Below, in pieces: positions 23,860 to 29,952 of a stretch of DNA of 34,876 bases. The first letter of the stretch is position 1. Every line of letters begins with the position of its first letter. The notes below the pieces were generated by a model that did not search any database, was not told the origin of the DNA, and saw only the letters and a list, made by a program, of their open reading frames with translations. Made by a program: the position numbers and the translations under genes. Origin of the DNA: a virus. Location of the stretch: the IMG/VR virus record IMGVR_UViG_3300037827_000653, positions 1-34,876 of that record, one strand, 5' to 3'.

Positions 23860-23934
23860 ATGTCCTATTTGTGGTTTAAATTATTCAGTGCATATATAAT
23901 ATATGTAATATGCTTTACAGACTATAGTAACTAA
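23860..23934 (+). CDS. Tiny membrane peptide 2 (24 aa)
   Basis: The frame reads MSYLWFKLFSAYIIYVICF plus a short polar tail, which fits one membrane span. The ribosome site GGAGGG lies 9 bases before the ATG, within the end of peptide 1. Its stop is 2 bases before the exonuclease ATG, which has no ribosome site of its own. It may therefore also serve to deliver ribosomes to the exonuclease gene. Function unknown. Confidence 0.55.
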   Translation: MSYLWFKLFSAYIIYVICFTDYSN

Positions 23935-23936
23935 TA

Positions 23937-24842
23937 ATGGCTTTAACAATTGAGCAACGTCGCGAACGTTGCAAATATATAGGCGGCTCTGATTGCGCTG
24001 CTATATTTAATATATCAAAATGGTCAACTCCTTTAGATATCTTTTTTGAAAAGATACAGGATGAAGTAGATGATGAAGATACAAGTAATGATGCTATGGA
24101 ATGGGGTAATAAACTAGAACCTCTGATCATTCAAACATTTCAAGAAAAAACAGGAAAAGAATGTAAGATAGATAATGAAACCTTGTTTCACCCTAAATAC
24201 AAATTCATAGCGGCTAATTTGGATGCAAGACTTATAAATGAAAATGCTATTTTGGAAGTAAAGACAGCTCGTTTCCCTGGAGATTGGGGAGATCTAGCAA
24301 GTGATCAAATTCCAGATCCTTATTTAATGCAAGTGGCTCATTATAGCGCTGTTATGAATTTGGATAAAGTATATATAGCAGTTCTTATCAGCGGCTCAGA
24401 TTTTAGGGTCTATGAATATAATAAGAATCCTAAGTTAGAAGATATAATTATACAAAGGGAAGTGGACTTCTGGAATAACCATGTGCTGCCAAAAATTCCG
24501 CCCACTCCTTCTAATGCACTTGATGCTTTAAAACTTTGGAAGCAAGCGATATCTGGAAGTATTATCACTGCAAATCCCGATATTGCTGATATTGTAAGTG
24601 AGATCAAAGCCTTAAAAAATCAAATCAAAACTTTGGAGAATCTTCAAAATGAGCATGTAACAGTATTAGCCTCTTTCCTTAAAGGAAGCGAAACGCTTAT
24701 TGATGAAAAAGATAGGGTGTTAGCTACTTGGAAAAGCCAAAATACCAATCGTTTTGATCTAACGAGATTTAAAGCTGAAAATGAAGAACTTTATAATAAA
24801 TATATTAAACAATCATCAACTAGAGTATGGAGAATAAAATAA
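23937..24842 (+). CDS. YqaJ-type recombination exonuclease (301 aa)
   Basis: This matches the YqaJ viral recombinase family of lambda-exonuclease-like nucleases. CKYIGGSDCAAIFNISKW at about 13-29 is followed by MEWGNKLEPLIIQTF with E61, then NLDARLI with D96 and ILEVKTA with E107 and K109. These give the PD-(D/E)XK active site. The C-terminal third is a helical coiled-coil-like region. It would resect one DNA strand to make 3' tails for RecT, which is encoded one gene downstream. Translation probably depends on the preceding small peptide. Confidence 0.9.
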   Translation: MALTIEQRRERCKYIGGSDCAAIFNISKWSTPLDIFFEKIQDEVDDEDTSNDAMEWGNKLEPLIIQTFQEKTGKECKIDNETLFHPKYKFIAANLDARLINENAILEVKTARFPGDWGDLASDQIPDPYLMQVAHYSAVMNLDKVYIAVLISGSDFRVYEYNKNPKLEDIIIQREVDFWNNHVLPKIPPTPSNALDALKLWKQAISGSIITANPDIADIVSEIKALKNQIKTLENLQNEHVTVLASFLKGSETLIDEKDRVLATWKSQNTNRFDLTRFKAENEELYNKYIKQSSTRVWRIK

Positions 24843-25255
24843 TGGACGATACAACAATAATCAAAGATGCATTTTTAACCATTTGCAGAATACAAAACTT
24901 TACAAGGGAACTTTTTGTTTTTCTAAATGACGAAGAAATCTTGGGAGAACTGGATCAGGTGAGAAATAGAATGATACATAATATCTTTAAGAAAAATTTA
25001 CCTTTCTATGCAGAATCTTTTTATAGTTTTCCTTCGGATTTTATTACAGTAGCAAAATTAGTAAAAAATAAATATCCGGAAGAAACATCTAATTTATCTA
25101 CTAAAGCAATAAGTATGATACTTAGTATCTTCTCAAAAATATGGTACGAAGGTATGATATGGTTTGAAGATTATCGCGAAGATTTATTGGGTATAGGTCT
25201 TTATAAGGATATAGATCGTAATACTAATAATGTTAACGATAATTTTTATCAATAG
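24842..25255 (+). CDS. Hypothetical protein between exonuclease and RecT (137 aa)
   Basis: The ATG at 24842 overlaps the exonuclease TAA (TAATG) with GGAG 9 bases upstream; an in-frame ATG at 24827 is a weaker choice. The protein is helical and acidic (RNFTRELFVFLN and similar), begins MDDTTIIKDAFLTICRI and ends NNVNDNFYQ. No family is recognised. Co-translation with the exonuclease and RecT suggests an accessory role in recombination, but it could be unrelated. Confidence 0.65.
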   Translation: MDDTTIIKDAFLTICRIQNFTRELFVFLNDEEILGELDQVRNRMIHNIFKKNLPFYAESFYSFPSDFITVAKLVKNKYPEETSNLSTKAISMILSIFSKIWYEGMIWFEDYREDLLGIGLYKDIDRNTNNVNDNFYQ

Positions 25256-25267
25256 GAGAGTAATACA

Positions 25268-26077
25268 ATGAACCAAGTAACCGTACAATCTAAAAACAAA
25301 ATCATAGAATACTTAGAGAATCCTAAGTTTAAAGAACAACTCAAGACAGTTTTACCTAAGTATTTAACTCCTGAACGCATGGTAAGAATTGCTCTGACTG
25401 AACTTAGATCTATTCCAAAATTAATGGAATGCCATCCCTTATCATTTATAGGAGCTATCATAAGATGTGCACAAATGGGGTTAGAACCAAGTAGTGAATT
25501 GGGTCATGTTTATTTGATCCCCTTCTTTAATGGTAAAACCAAGCAACAAGAATGTAAGATCATGATAGGTTATAAAGGCATGCTTTATCTTGCTTCGAAA
25601 GCACATATTCATATGGAAACAGGAGTTATTTCCGCTAATGATAAATTTGAATGTGAAAAAGGTTTAGAACCAAAATTAAAACATATTCCTCATCTAGGTC
25701 CTAAATCTGATATGGTGGGAGTTTATGCTCTTGCAAGGTTTCAAGATCCAAGTATTCAGCCTATATTTGAGTTCATGAATAAACATGAGATCGATGATAT
25801 AATGGTGAGAGCCGTGCAAGGCAAATCATCTACGCCTTGGCAAACTGATTATGAAGCTATGGCTCGTAAAACAATAATAAGAAGATTATTTAAATATTTG
25901 CCGATGAGTGAAGAAATAGAATATGCGGTGGCGACCGATGAGCAAGCAGATAAAGGAACACAAAACCATGCTAGTTTAATTGATGATACTTTACTTGACG
26001 AATCTATTGAATCAACCTCTAATAAAGCTGAAATATTAGCAACAATGTTAGAGAAAGAAAATGGATCAAATAATTGA
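25268..26077 (+). CDS. recT: RecT single-strand annealing protein (269 aa)
   Basis: The pattern is RecT. The N-terminus is helical (LPKYLTPERMVRIALTELR), followed by HPLSFIGAIIRCAQMGLEPS, then LGHVYLIPFFNGKTKQQECK and IMIGYKGMLYLASKA. Further on are GVYALARF and WQTDYEAMARKTIIRRLFKY before an acidic C-terminus. GGAGAG lies 7 bases before the ATG. With the YqaJ exonuclease it forms a two-component homologous recombination system acting on double-strand ends, for phage replication or repair. Such a pair would also act on the long repeats in the fibre genes. Confidence 0.95.
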   Translation: MNQVTVQSKNKIIEYLENPKFKEQLKTVLPKYLTPERMVRIALTELRSIPKLMECHPLSFIGAIIRCAQMGLEPSSELGHVYLIPFFNGKTKQQECKIMIGYKGMLYLASKAHIHMETGVISANDKFECEKGLEPKLKHIPHLGPKSDMVGVYALARFQDPSIQPIFEFMNKHEIDDIMVRAVQGKSSTPWQTDYEAMARKTIIRRLFKYLPMSEEIEYAVATDEQADKGTQNHASLIDDTLLDESIESTSNKAEILATMLEKENGSNN

Positions 26078-26255
26078 AGCATTCATGAATAATCCGGCCT
26101 ATATAAATAATAGGCCACTTTTCATATTAATAAGTGGGTTATTATTTCTAATGGTATTAATGTGGATAGTTGTGGCTATACAACATTATATTTTGAAGAG
26201 TTTTGAGAAAAAGAAGAGAGAAGTAATTAACAAATCTTTTGAAGATACACAATGA
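26061..26255 (+). CDS. Single-span membrane protein (64 aa)
   Basis: The ATG lies inside the end of recT (17-base overlap). After about 20 polar residues there is one clear membrane helix (LFILISGLLFLMVLMWIVVA), followed by a basic helical tail (KSFEKKKREVINKSFEDTQ). The positive charge after the helix suggests the tail lies in the cytoplasm. The stop overlaps the next small frame. Function unknown. Confidence 0.65.
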   Translation: MDQIIEAFMNNPAYINNRPLFILISGLLFLMVLMWIVVAIQHYILKSFEKKKREVINKSFEDTQ

Positions 26256-26353
26256 AAATGAATAATCTAGAAGGCTTGATAAGCCTATATAATTATATAA
26301 ATAAACATACGAGTATTGGCGCGTATTTGAGAGCTTCTTCAAAAGATGAGTAA
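26252..26353 (+). CDS. Small peptide with HTSIGAYLR motif (33 aa)
   Basis: The ATG overlaps the TGA of the membrane protein gene (ATGA). The frame begins MKMNNLEGLISLYNYI and ends with KHTSIGAYLRASSKDE. The segment HTSIGAYLR is repeated as HTSICAYLR in a second small frame at 26717-26785. The shared peptide and the coupling make a real product more likely than chance, although the underlying DNA repeat may be what is conserved. Confidence 0.45.
   Translation: MKMNNLEGLISLYNYINKHTSIGAYLRASSKDE
26305..26351. repeat. Direct repeat R1, left of the HTH gene
   Basis: An imperfect repeat of about 45 bp whose core gcgcgtatttgagag (26319-26333) is identical to 26763-26777 in the second copy. The similarity continues past the peptide-coding part into aaaagatgagt. 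The copies are 444 bp apart and flank the minus-strand HTH gene. Confidence 0.6.
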
Positions 26354-26377
26354 ATAACATTATTAATATTTTTCATA

Positions 26378-26635
26378 TTATTTCCCCCCAATATCAGCGG
26401 TATTATTCCGCATCCTTTTATTGAGCCATTCAACTACGTCACCCCACCGATAACGTACAGCTCTTTTGCTGATATATATATATGGCGGAGTATCTCCTGA
26501 CATTCGACGCCTTTCCCAGAAGCGTACTGTTAGTTCGGTATAGTTAAAAAGTTGTCGTGTCGATACTAATTGGTCCGGGTGTGGAAAATTTTCATTTGTA
26601 TTCATTTGTACATTTCTCATTAAATTATTGCACAT
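26378..26635 (-). CDS. AlpA/excisionase-like HTH protein (up to 85 aa)
   Basis: The pattern is that of small MerR-like HTH proteins (AlpA, excisionase). LVSTRQLFNYTELTVRFWER is followed by SGDTPPYIYISKRAVRYRW and DVVEWLNKRM, i.e. a recognition helix and a wing. Several ATGs are possible: 26635, 26620 and 26605. The last gives MNTNENF with GAGA about 9 bases upstream and is my preference. Near a recombinase gene, an excisionase or a regulator of early genes is likely. It faces the early operon and lies between two direct repeats. Confidence 0.75.
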   Translation of the reverse strand: MCNNLMRNVQMNTNENFPHPDQLVSTRQLFNYTELTVRFWERRRMSGDTPPYIYISKRAVRYRWGDVVEWLNKRMRNNTADIGGK

Positions 26636-26716
26636 AAGCCATCATGGTAATTTGAAGGGCTATGTGCTTATCAATGATTAAGTATGTTGGTAGTTAATTT
26701 GGGGAGAAACAACAAA

Positions 26717-26785
26717 ATGCTTAAATTAAAAAAAATAACCTTGATACAACACACTAGCATTTGCGCGTATTTGAGAGGTTTTTAA
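26717..26785 (+). CDS. Small peptide with HTSICAYLR motif (22 aa)
   Basis: The frame reads MLKLKKITLIQHTSICAYLR plus GF. GGGGAG lies about 10 bases before the ATG. It shares HTSI-x-AYLR with the peptide at 26252-26353. It is followed 14 bases later by a hairpin and T-run, which would end a short transcript. It may be a real micropeptide, a leader peptide, or a by-product of a repeated DNA site. Confidence 0.4.
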   Translation: MLKLKKITLIQHTSICAYLRGF

Positions 26786-26793
26786 AAATGAGT
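26749..26793. repeat. Direct repeat R2, right of the HTH gene
   Basis: The second copy of the imperfect repeat, with the same 15-bp core at 26763-26777. The flanking bases (actagcatt against gagtattg, and aaaaatgagt against aaaagatgagt) are similar but not identical. It lies in the 22-aa frame, just before a terminator-like hairpin. Confidence 0.6.
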
Positions 26794-26799
26794 TAAAAA

Positions 26800-26839
26800 A
26801 TAGTTAAGCATTGTAGTTACTACAGTCTTAACTATTTTT
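26800..26839 (+). terminator. Rho-independent terminator candidate
   Basis: ATAGTTAAG (26800-26808) pairs with CTTAACTAT (26827-26835), and inside it TGTAG-TTA-CTACA (26812-26824) forms a second perfect stem. A run of T follows (26835-26839). It lies 14 bases after the stop of the 22-aa frame and would end rightward transcription before the integration region. As a long inverted repeat it could also bind a recombinase. Confidence 0.55.
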
Positions 26840-26911
26840 AAGTAAAGTGGAGTGGTTAAGAAAACACTTATGAAAAAAGAGAACAGAAGATTAGATATAA
26901 AATAAGCTGAG

Positions 26912-26966
26912 CAGCGGCCAACCGCCTGAAAACCATTTCGTTGATATCCACGAAATGGTCGATATC
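26912..26966. other. GC-rich double-hairpin element, candidate recombinase core site or small RNA
   Basis: A first small hairpin is GCGG-CCAA-CCGC (26914-26925). The second is a perfect 9-bp inverted repeat, ACCATTTCG (26932-26940) and CGAAATGGT (26951-26959), around the 10-base centre ttgatatcca. Inverted 9-bp arms around a short centre are the usual layout of a tyrosine recombinase core site, and the recombinase gene starts about 250 bases away. The centre contains GATATC, which recurs at 26961-26966 and could pair with it in RNA. Confidence 0.45.
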
Positions 26967-27151
26967 GGCTCCGGCGCTAAATATATTTGTATGATGTACC
27001 TAGCAGTAATACTTTATGTAATGAATTTTTTCTTTTAGGCTATTTTTCAACATACTAACACTATTAAATAAAGCATCTTCCGTATAATATCGCGCGTTAC
27101 TTTTAAGGGAAATAAAAGGCTACAAGTATATATTTCAAAGGCTTAGAGGGC

Positions 27152-27180
27152 TTGACATGGGTAAAGAAGAGTGTTATCAT
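27152..27180 (+). promoter_or_regulatory. Promoter of the tyrosine recombinase gene
   Basis: TTGACA (27152-27157), a 17-base spacer and TATCAT (27175-27180) match the sigma-70 consensus at 11 of 12 positions. The recombinase ATG with its ribosome site is 26 bases after the -10. This argues that the longer frame starting at 27152 is not translated. Confidence 0.75.
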
Positions 27181-27205
27181 TACACACTTATTATTGAGAG
27201 GCGTT

Positions 27206-27733
27206 ATGGCATATCAGTTTAGAAGACAACCTTTGTTGGCAGAAGAAGTAATCAAATTAAATAATGCCTGTGATACTTTTGAAGAAAAGTTAATCATATG
27301 GACCTTATTAGATACAGGACTGCGAATAGGTGAGCTTGCCGCACTAACTAAGAATAACATTCTGTGGCAAGAAAAGGCAATAAGAATTGATGGAAAGGGC
27401 GGCCCTTACGGTAAAATGACGAAGAAAAGACTTATTCCGATGTCTGATAGGGTATTAGCTTTGATGACTAATTATTTTACCCAGCATAACAAATGGTTTT
27501 TACAAAAGCGACAAATGCAATTGAAAGTACGACAAATTGCCAATAAAGCCCAGATAATTAGTCCTGTAAGTCCTCACGTATTAAGACATACTTTTGCTTG
27601 CACAGCTATTCAAAAGGGTATATCACTGGCTGCATTAAAAAAGATAATGGGTCATGATAGTATAACTACTACAGAAATTTATCTGAATCTTAATGATCCG
27701 CACCTAATAGATGAGTTTAGAAATAAATGGTAA
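27206..27733 (+). CDS. Catalytic-domain-only tyrosine recombinase (175 aa)
   Basis: All catalytic residues are present: R40 in TGLRIGEL, a Lys-rich strand region (GKGGPYGKMTKKRLIP), H124 and R127 in SPHVLRHTF, H150 in MGHDS, and the nucleophile Y159 in TTTEIYLNL. The usual N-terminal core-binding domain (about 80-100 aa) is missing. The length resembles FimB/FimE-type recombinases rather than a full phage integrase (over 300 aa). The start at ATG 27206 has GAGAGG 5-8 bases upstream and a promoter just before. It may integrate the phage or drive another site-specific rearrangement. Confidence 0.85.
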   Translation: MAYQFRRQPLLAEEVIKLNNACDTFEEKLIIWTLLDTGLRIGELAALTKNNILWQEKAIRIDGKGGPYGKMTKKRLIPMSDRVLALMTNYFTQHNKWFLQKRQMQLKVRQIANKAQIISPVSPHVLRHTFACTAIQKGISLAALKKIMGHDSITTTEIYLNLNDPHLIDEFRNKW

Positions 27734-27808
27734 AAAAAATAAAGCAAGCTAGATTTAAATAAGAAAACTTAAACACACCGCATGTAGCGGACATTCACTT
27801 GCTCTCTT

Positions 27809-28234
27809 TCAGAGATTATAAAGGAAAAGATTACTTTCTGCAATTCTTCTATTAGTTAAACCCTTTATTGGTTTGCCGTGTACCTTGTTCCATTTTAGGA
27901 ACTCTAGACCAGCTGATTTATATTCTTGTCTATTTAACTTCATTCTAAGGGTTGATCTTTGATATGCCCCTCCACCTAAATTATAAATGAAATCTATCAA
28001 AGCTATAGATTGATGCTCAGTAAGTGGTACTTTTGTCAATTTTGACAATTTTGACATAACATTAGTTAAGTCATCTATAAGATAATCGCCTGCATCTTCT
28101 TGTGTTATGGTCATACCTTCTATGATTTTTCTTGTAGTGCCATAACCTATGGTCCATATGCCGCCAGTATCTTTATAAGACTTTAATCTTAATCCTTCCC
28201 AGTCCATAACAAATGCAGCAGCTTTCACCAGCAT
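27809..28234 (-). CDS. Endolysin, GH24 lysozyme (141 aa)
   Basis: This is a T4-lysozyme-type muramidase. The triad has the classic spacing E13, D22, T28 (E-8-D-5-T) in WEGLRLKSYKDTGGIWTIGY. The later helical part (HQSIALIDFIYNLGGGAYQR and ending KPIKGLTNRRIAESNLF) is typical. It has no signal peptide or signal-anchor, so it needs the holin encoded just upstream to cross the membrane. The repeated ttttgaca in the DNA at about 28030-28055 encodes SKLSK and is not regulatory. It ends the late operon, converging on the recombinase gene. Confidence 0.95.
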   Translation of the reverse strand: MLVKAAAFVMDWEGLRLKSYKDTGGIWTIGYGTTRKIIEGMTITQEDAGDYLIDDLTNVMSKLSKLTKVPLTEHQSIALIDFIYNLGGGAYQRSTLRMKLNRQEYKSAGLEFLKWNKVHGKPIKGLTNRRIAESNLFLYNL

Positions 28235-28235
28235 A

Positions 28236-28676
28236 TTAACTCATTATCTTTTCGTTAGCTCGTGCGCCGAAATAAAAACCTATCACCGAACCTAAAATAT
28301 TATTATCAGCTTCCGTCCACATTAGGTCTGCGAATGCTGCAGGAGGCAAGCCTTGTAGATTTTGATAATAGATAAAATTGATAAAAATATATAGAAATAA
28401 AAAGCCATAAGCATAAGCGGGTCGCACTAGACCATTTAAAAGATTTACGAACCGATTATCAGATTTATAAGTTTCATATCTAATTTTGAGACCATCCATA
28501 TCATTGTGCAGTTCTATTTCATGCAATTTCTCAGTAACTACTGCTTGATTCGCCTGCATTTGTAATTGCATTATAGCTAGTTCTTGGGCTTTATCAGACT
28601 TATCTTGCCAAATCTTTAATACTGAAGGTAGACAGGATGTAATAAAGCCGAATAAGAGGCTCAATAAAGTTATCAT
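28236..28676 (-). CDS. Holin, 3-TM (GTA-type) (146 aa)
   Basis: The protein has three hydrophobic segments: residues about 1-20 (ITLLSLLFGFITSCLPSVLK), about 85-107 (GLVRPAYAYGFLFLYIFINF) and about 126-140 (ILGSVIGFYFGARANEKIM). A charged helical region lies between the first two. The C-terminal GFYFGAR-NEK pattern resembles the 3-TM holin family described from gene transfer agents. It overlaps the upstream gene (TAATG) and lies directly before the endolysin, completing the lysis pair. It would form the membrane lesion that releases the lysozyme. Confidence 0.8.
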   Translation of the reverse strand: MITLLSLLFGFITSCLPSVLKIWQDKSDKAQELAIMQLQMQANQAVVTEKLHEIELHNDMDGLKIRYETYKSDNRFVNLLNGLVRPAYAYGFLFLYIFINFIYYQNLQGLPPAAFADLMWTEADNNILGSVIGFYFGARANEKIMS

Positions 28677-29185
28677 TATACCTCATCATGAACATGAGGG
28701 GGGGTAGGTGGAACATGTAATTCTTCAGGTTCGACTTTTGGAGCAGTATAAGTTTTCGTTTCGACTTTACCAACTAGCCAATTCTCAGCTCTACTGATCA
28801 TATCACTGGTTAACACACCTAAAGCTGCAGTACCCAAAGCCATCCCTTTGCTCAAATATTCTATTTTAGTGGCCATGAAGTTAGTGCTTTCTGTCAGTGG
28901 TTCTGCACCAGAAGTTTTAGCATTTACGAAAGCTGTATATTTTGTAACAAAAGGCTCAGCCATATTATTACCTAATAATGCACCCATTATACTGTAGGTG
29001 ACATAATAAGAATCTGTCACTTTAAAGTATTTTAATCCTAAGTCTATAACAGAGGTCCCTGCGGCAATTCCAGCGCATTTGACGCCACATACGGCATAGC
29101 CAGTTATTGCTGATAGAGGTATTATTGTAGGTATTTGGATTACTTCGGTTGTAAGAAATTTCTTAATAGGTGCAAGGCTCTTCAT
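28676..29185 (-). CDS. Membrane-associated protein of the lysis region (169 aa)
   Basis: Hydrophobic Gly/Ala-rich segments at about 17-48 (PTIIPLSAITGYAVCGVKCA), 60-75 and 115-128 (GMALGTAALGVLTS) suggest membrane contact. The C-terminus is Pro/His-rich and polar (PPTPPHVHDEV). GAGGATAAC precedes the ATG, and the stop overlaps the holin start. A holin regulator (antiholin) or a virion membrane protein are both possible. No family is recognised. Confidence 0.6.
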   Translation of the reverse strand: MKSLAPIKKFLTTEVIQIPTIIPLSAITGYAVCGVKCAGIAAGTSVIDLGLKYFKVTDSYYVTYSIMGALLGNNMAEPFVTKYTAFVNAKTSGAEPLTESTNFMATKIEYLSKGMALGTAALGVLTSDMISRAENWLVGKVETKTYTAPKVEPEELHVPPTPPHVHDEV

Positions 29186-29238
29186 GTTATCCTCATATTG
29201 AATGAATTAAACAGTTATCCTAAAAAGCGTATATCTAA

Positions 29239-29424
29239 TTATTTTTTCTTACAAGACATCTTTACATGTTTTAAAGCAGGGTTAGCTTTCTTTGCAGAAG
29301 GAGAGGCCTTTCTAGCCGCAGAGGCTAAAATGGCTCCAGCGCTTTTTTTACTTACACCTTCCTTTTTCATGATTTTTTTCTCGACCTTCTCAAATCCGGG
29401 ATGGTCTTTTTTTTTCTTATCCAT
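29239..29424 (-). CDS. Small Lys/Ala-rich basic protein (61 aa)
   Basis: The product begins MDKKKKDHPGFEKVEKKIMK, continues EGVSKKSAGAILASAARKAS and ends with a basic tail (KHVKMSCKKK). Small basic phage proteins with the pattern HPGF--V---I---EGVSK-AAGAI are known to me from several phage genomes, always without a function. AGGA lies 6 bases before this ATG, which favours it over longer alternatives. A nucleic-acid-binding role is suggested only by charge. Confidence 0.65.
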   Translation of the reverse strand: MDKKKKDHPGFEKVEKKIMKKEGVSKKSAGAILASAARKASPSAKKANPALKHVKMSCKKK

Positions 29425-29578
29425 CATTTGTCCTTTTTTTTGATTTATCTTTACTATCATTAGCATCAGTAGGCTTTTTAGTGTTAGAAGAAACTATTTC
29501 TGGGCTACTTCTTTCGGTATCAGTTATATATTTTTTGCCATCAGCTGCTTCTAACTTCAGTCGGTGACAAATTGTCAC
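29417..29578 (-). CDS. Small protein started by GTG in a hairpin (53 aa)
   Basis: The frame starts at GTG (29578-29576), four bases after the TAG of the 43-aa gene, with GAGGG 10 bases upstream. It reads VTICHRLKLEAADGKKYITD, then a polar Ser/Lys-rich tail ending KKRTNDG. LKLEAADGKKYITD faintly recalls a segment of BRO-type phage antirepressors, so this could be a remnant of one. The end overlaps the ATG of the 61-aa gene. The start lies in the stem of a perfect hairpin. Confidence 0.5.
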   Translation of the reverse strand: MTICHRLKLEAADGKKYITDTERSSPEIVSSNTKKPTDANDSKDKSKKRTNDG

Positions 29579-29583
29579 CGACT
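29559..29583. promoter_or_regulatory. Perfect 11-bp hairpin at a gene junction
   Basis: AGTCGGTGACA (29559-29569) and TGTCACCGACT (29573-29583) are exact inverse complements with a 3-base loop. In the minus-strand RNA the hairpin covers the last bases of the 43-aa stop codon and the whole GTG start of the 53-aa gene. No T-run follows, so it is not a normal terminator. It probably makes the downstream start depend on translation of the upstream gene. Confidence 0.65.
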
Positions 29584-29713
29584 AGTTACCCTCTTTATTT
29601 AAACGCTCTTTCAGCTTATTCCAATATTTTCTAGCTGCTTGATAATCAGGTTGTTCTATCAACACTCTTTTAAAAGCCTTACTTTTACCGAATCTAAGCT
29701 TCCATTTCGCCAT
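29582..29713 (-). CDS. Small basic hypothetical protein (43 aa)
   Basis: The ATG at 29713 has GGAA 4 bases upstream and lies 20 bases inside the end of the 79-aa gene. The product begins MAKWKLRFGKSKAFKRVLIE and ends KLKERLNKEGN. It is strongly basic and helical (YQAARKYWNKLKERL). No family is recognised. The overlap and the ribosome site support a real gene. Confidence 0.6.
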   Translation of the reverse strand: MAKWKLRFGKSKAFKRVLIEQPDYQAARKYWNKLKERLNKEGN

Positions 29714-29933
29714 CTTGTTCCATATGCTTCATTTTACGCATAGATCTTTCTTCTTTTGGTTTATAAGCTGATCTTGTTTGCTCTTGTACACCATTTAAAT
29801 GAATATCTTTTATTATACATTCTTTATAATTGTAATGTTCTGATTGAGCAGGAGAGAAATCATAATTATCTTTAATTTTTCCTTTCATATTAGAAGAAAA
29901 ATTACTTGAAACGTCGTAACTTTTTTTAGCCAT
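29694..29933 (-). CDS. Small polar hypothetical protein (79 aa)
   Basis: The product begins MAKKSYDVSSNFSSNMKGKI and is highly charged, ending RKMKHMEQDGEMEA. It is probably largely disordered. TGGAG lies just before the ATG. It lies between the fibre A partner gene and the small genes before the lysis cassette. No function is visible. Confidence 0.6.
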   Translation of the reverse strand: MAKKSYDVSSNFSSNMKGKIKDNYDFSPAQSEHYNYKECIIKDIHLNGVQEQTRSAYKPKEERSMRKMKHMEQDGEMEA

Positions 29934-29952
29934 TGGAGTAACCTATTAAAAT

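Larger units (their letters stand above)
26786..27205. other. Non-coding integration/control region
   Basis: No convincing gene lies in these 420 bases. From left to right it holds a hairpin with a T-run (26800-26839) and a GC-rich structured block (26912-26966) in otherwise AT-rich DNA. A lone TATAAT without a good -35 lies near 27080, and the recombinase promoter is at 27152-27180. Together with the adjacent recombinase, this is the best place for a phage attachment site. Confidence 0.6.

Noticed and set aside
27152-27205. 18-residue N-terminal extension of the recombinase
   Set aside because: It would be encoded by the promoter itself. GAGAGG and ATG at 27206 give the better start.
28025-28060. 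ttttgaca tandem in the endolysin gene as a promoter or operator cluster
   Set aside because: It encodes the repeated SKLSK residues of the lysozyme helix and has no matching -10 element.
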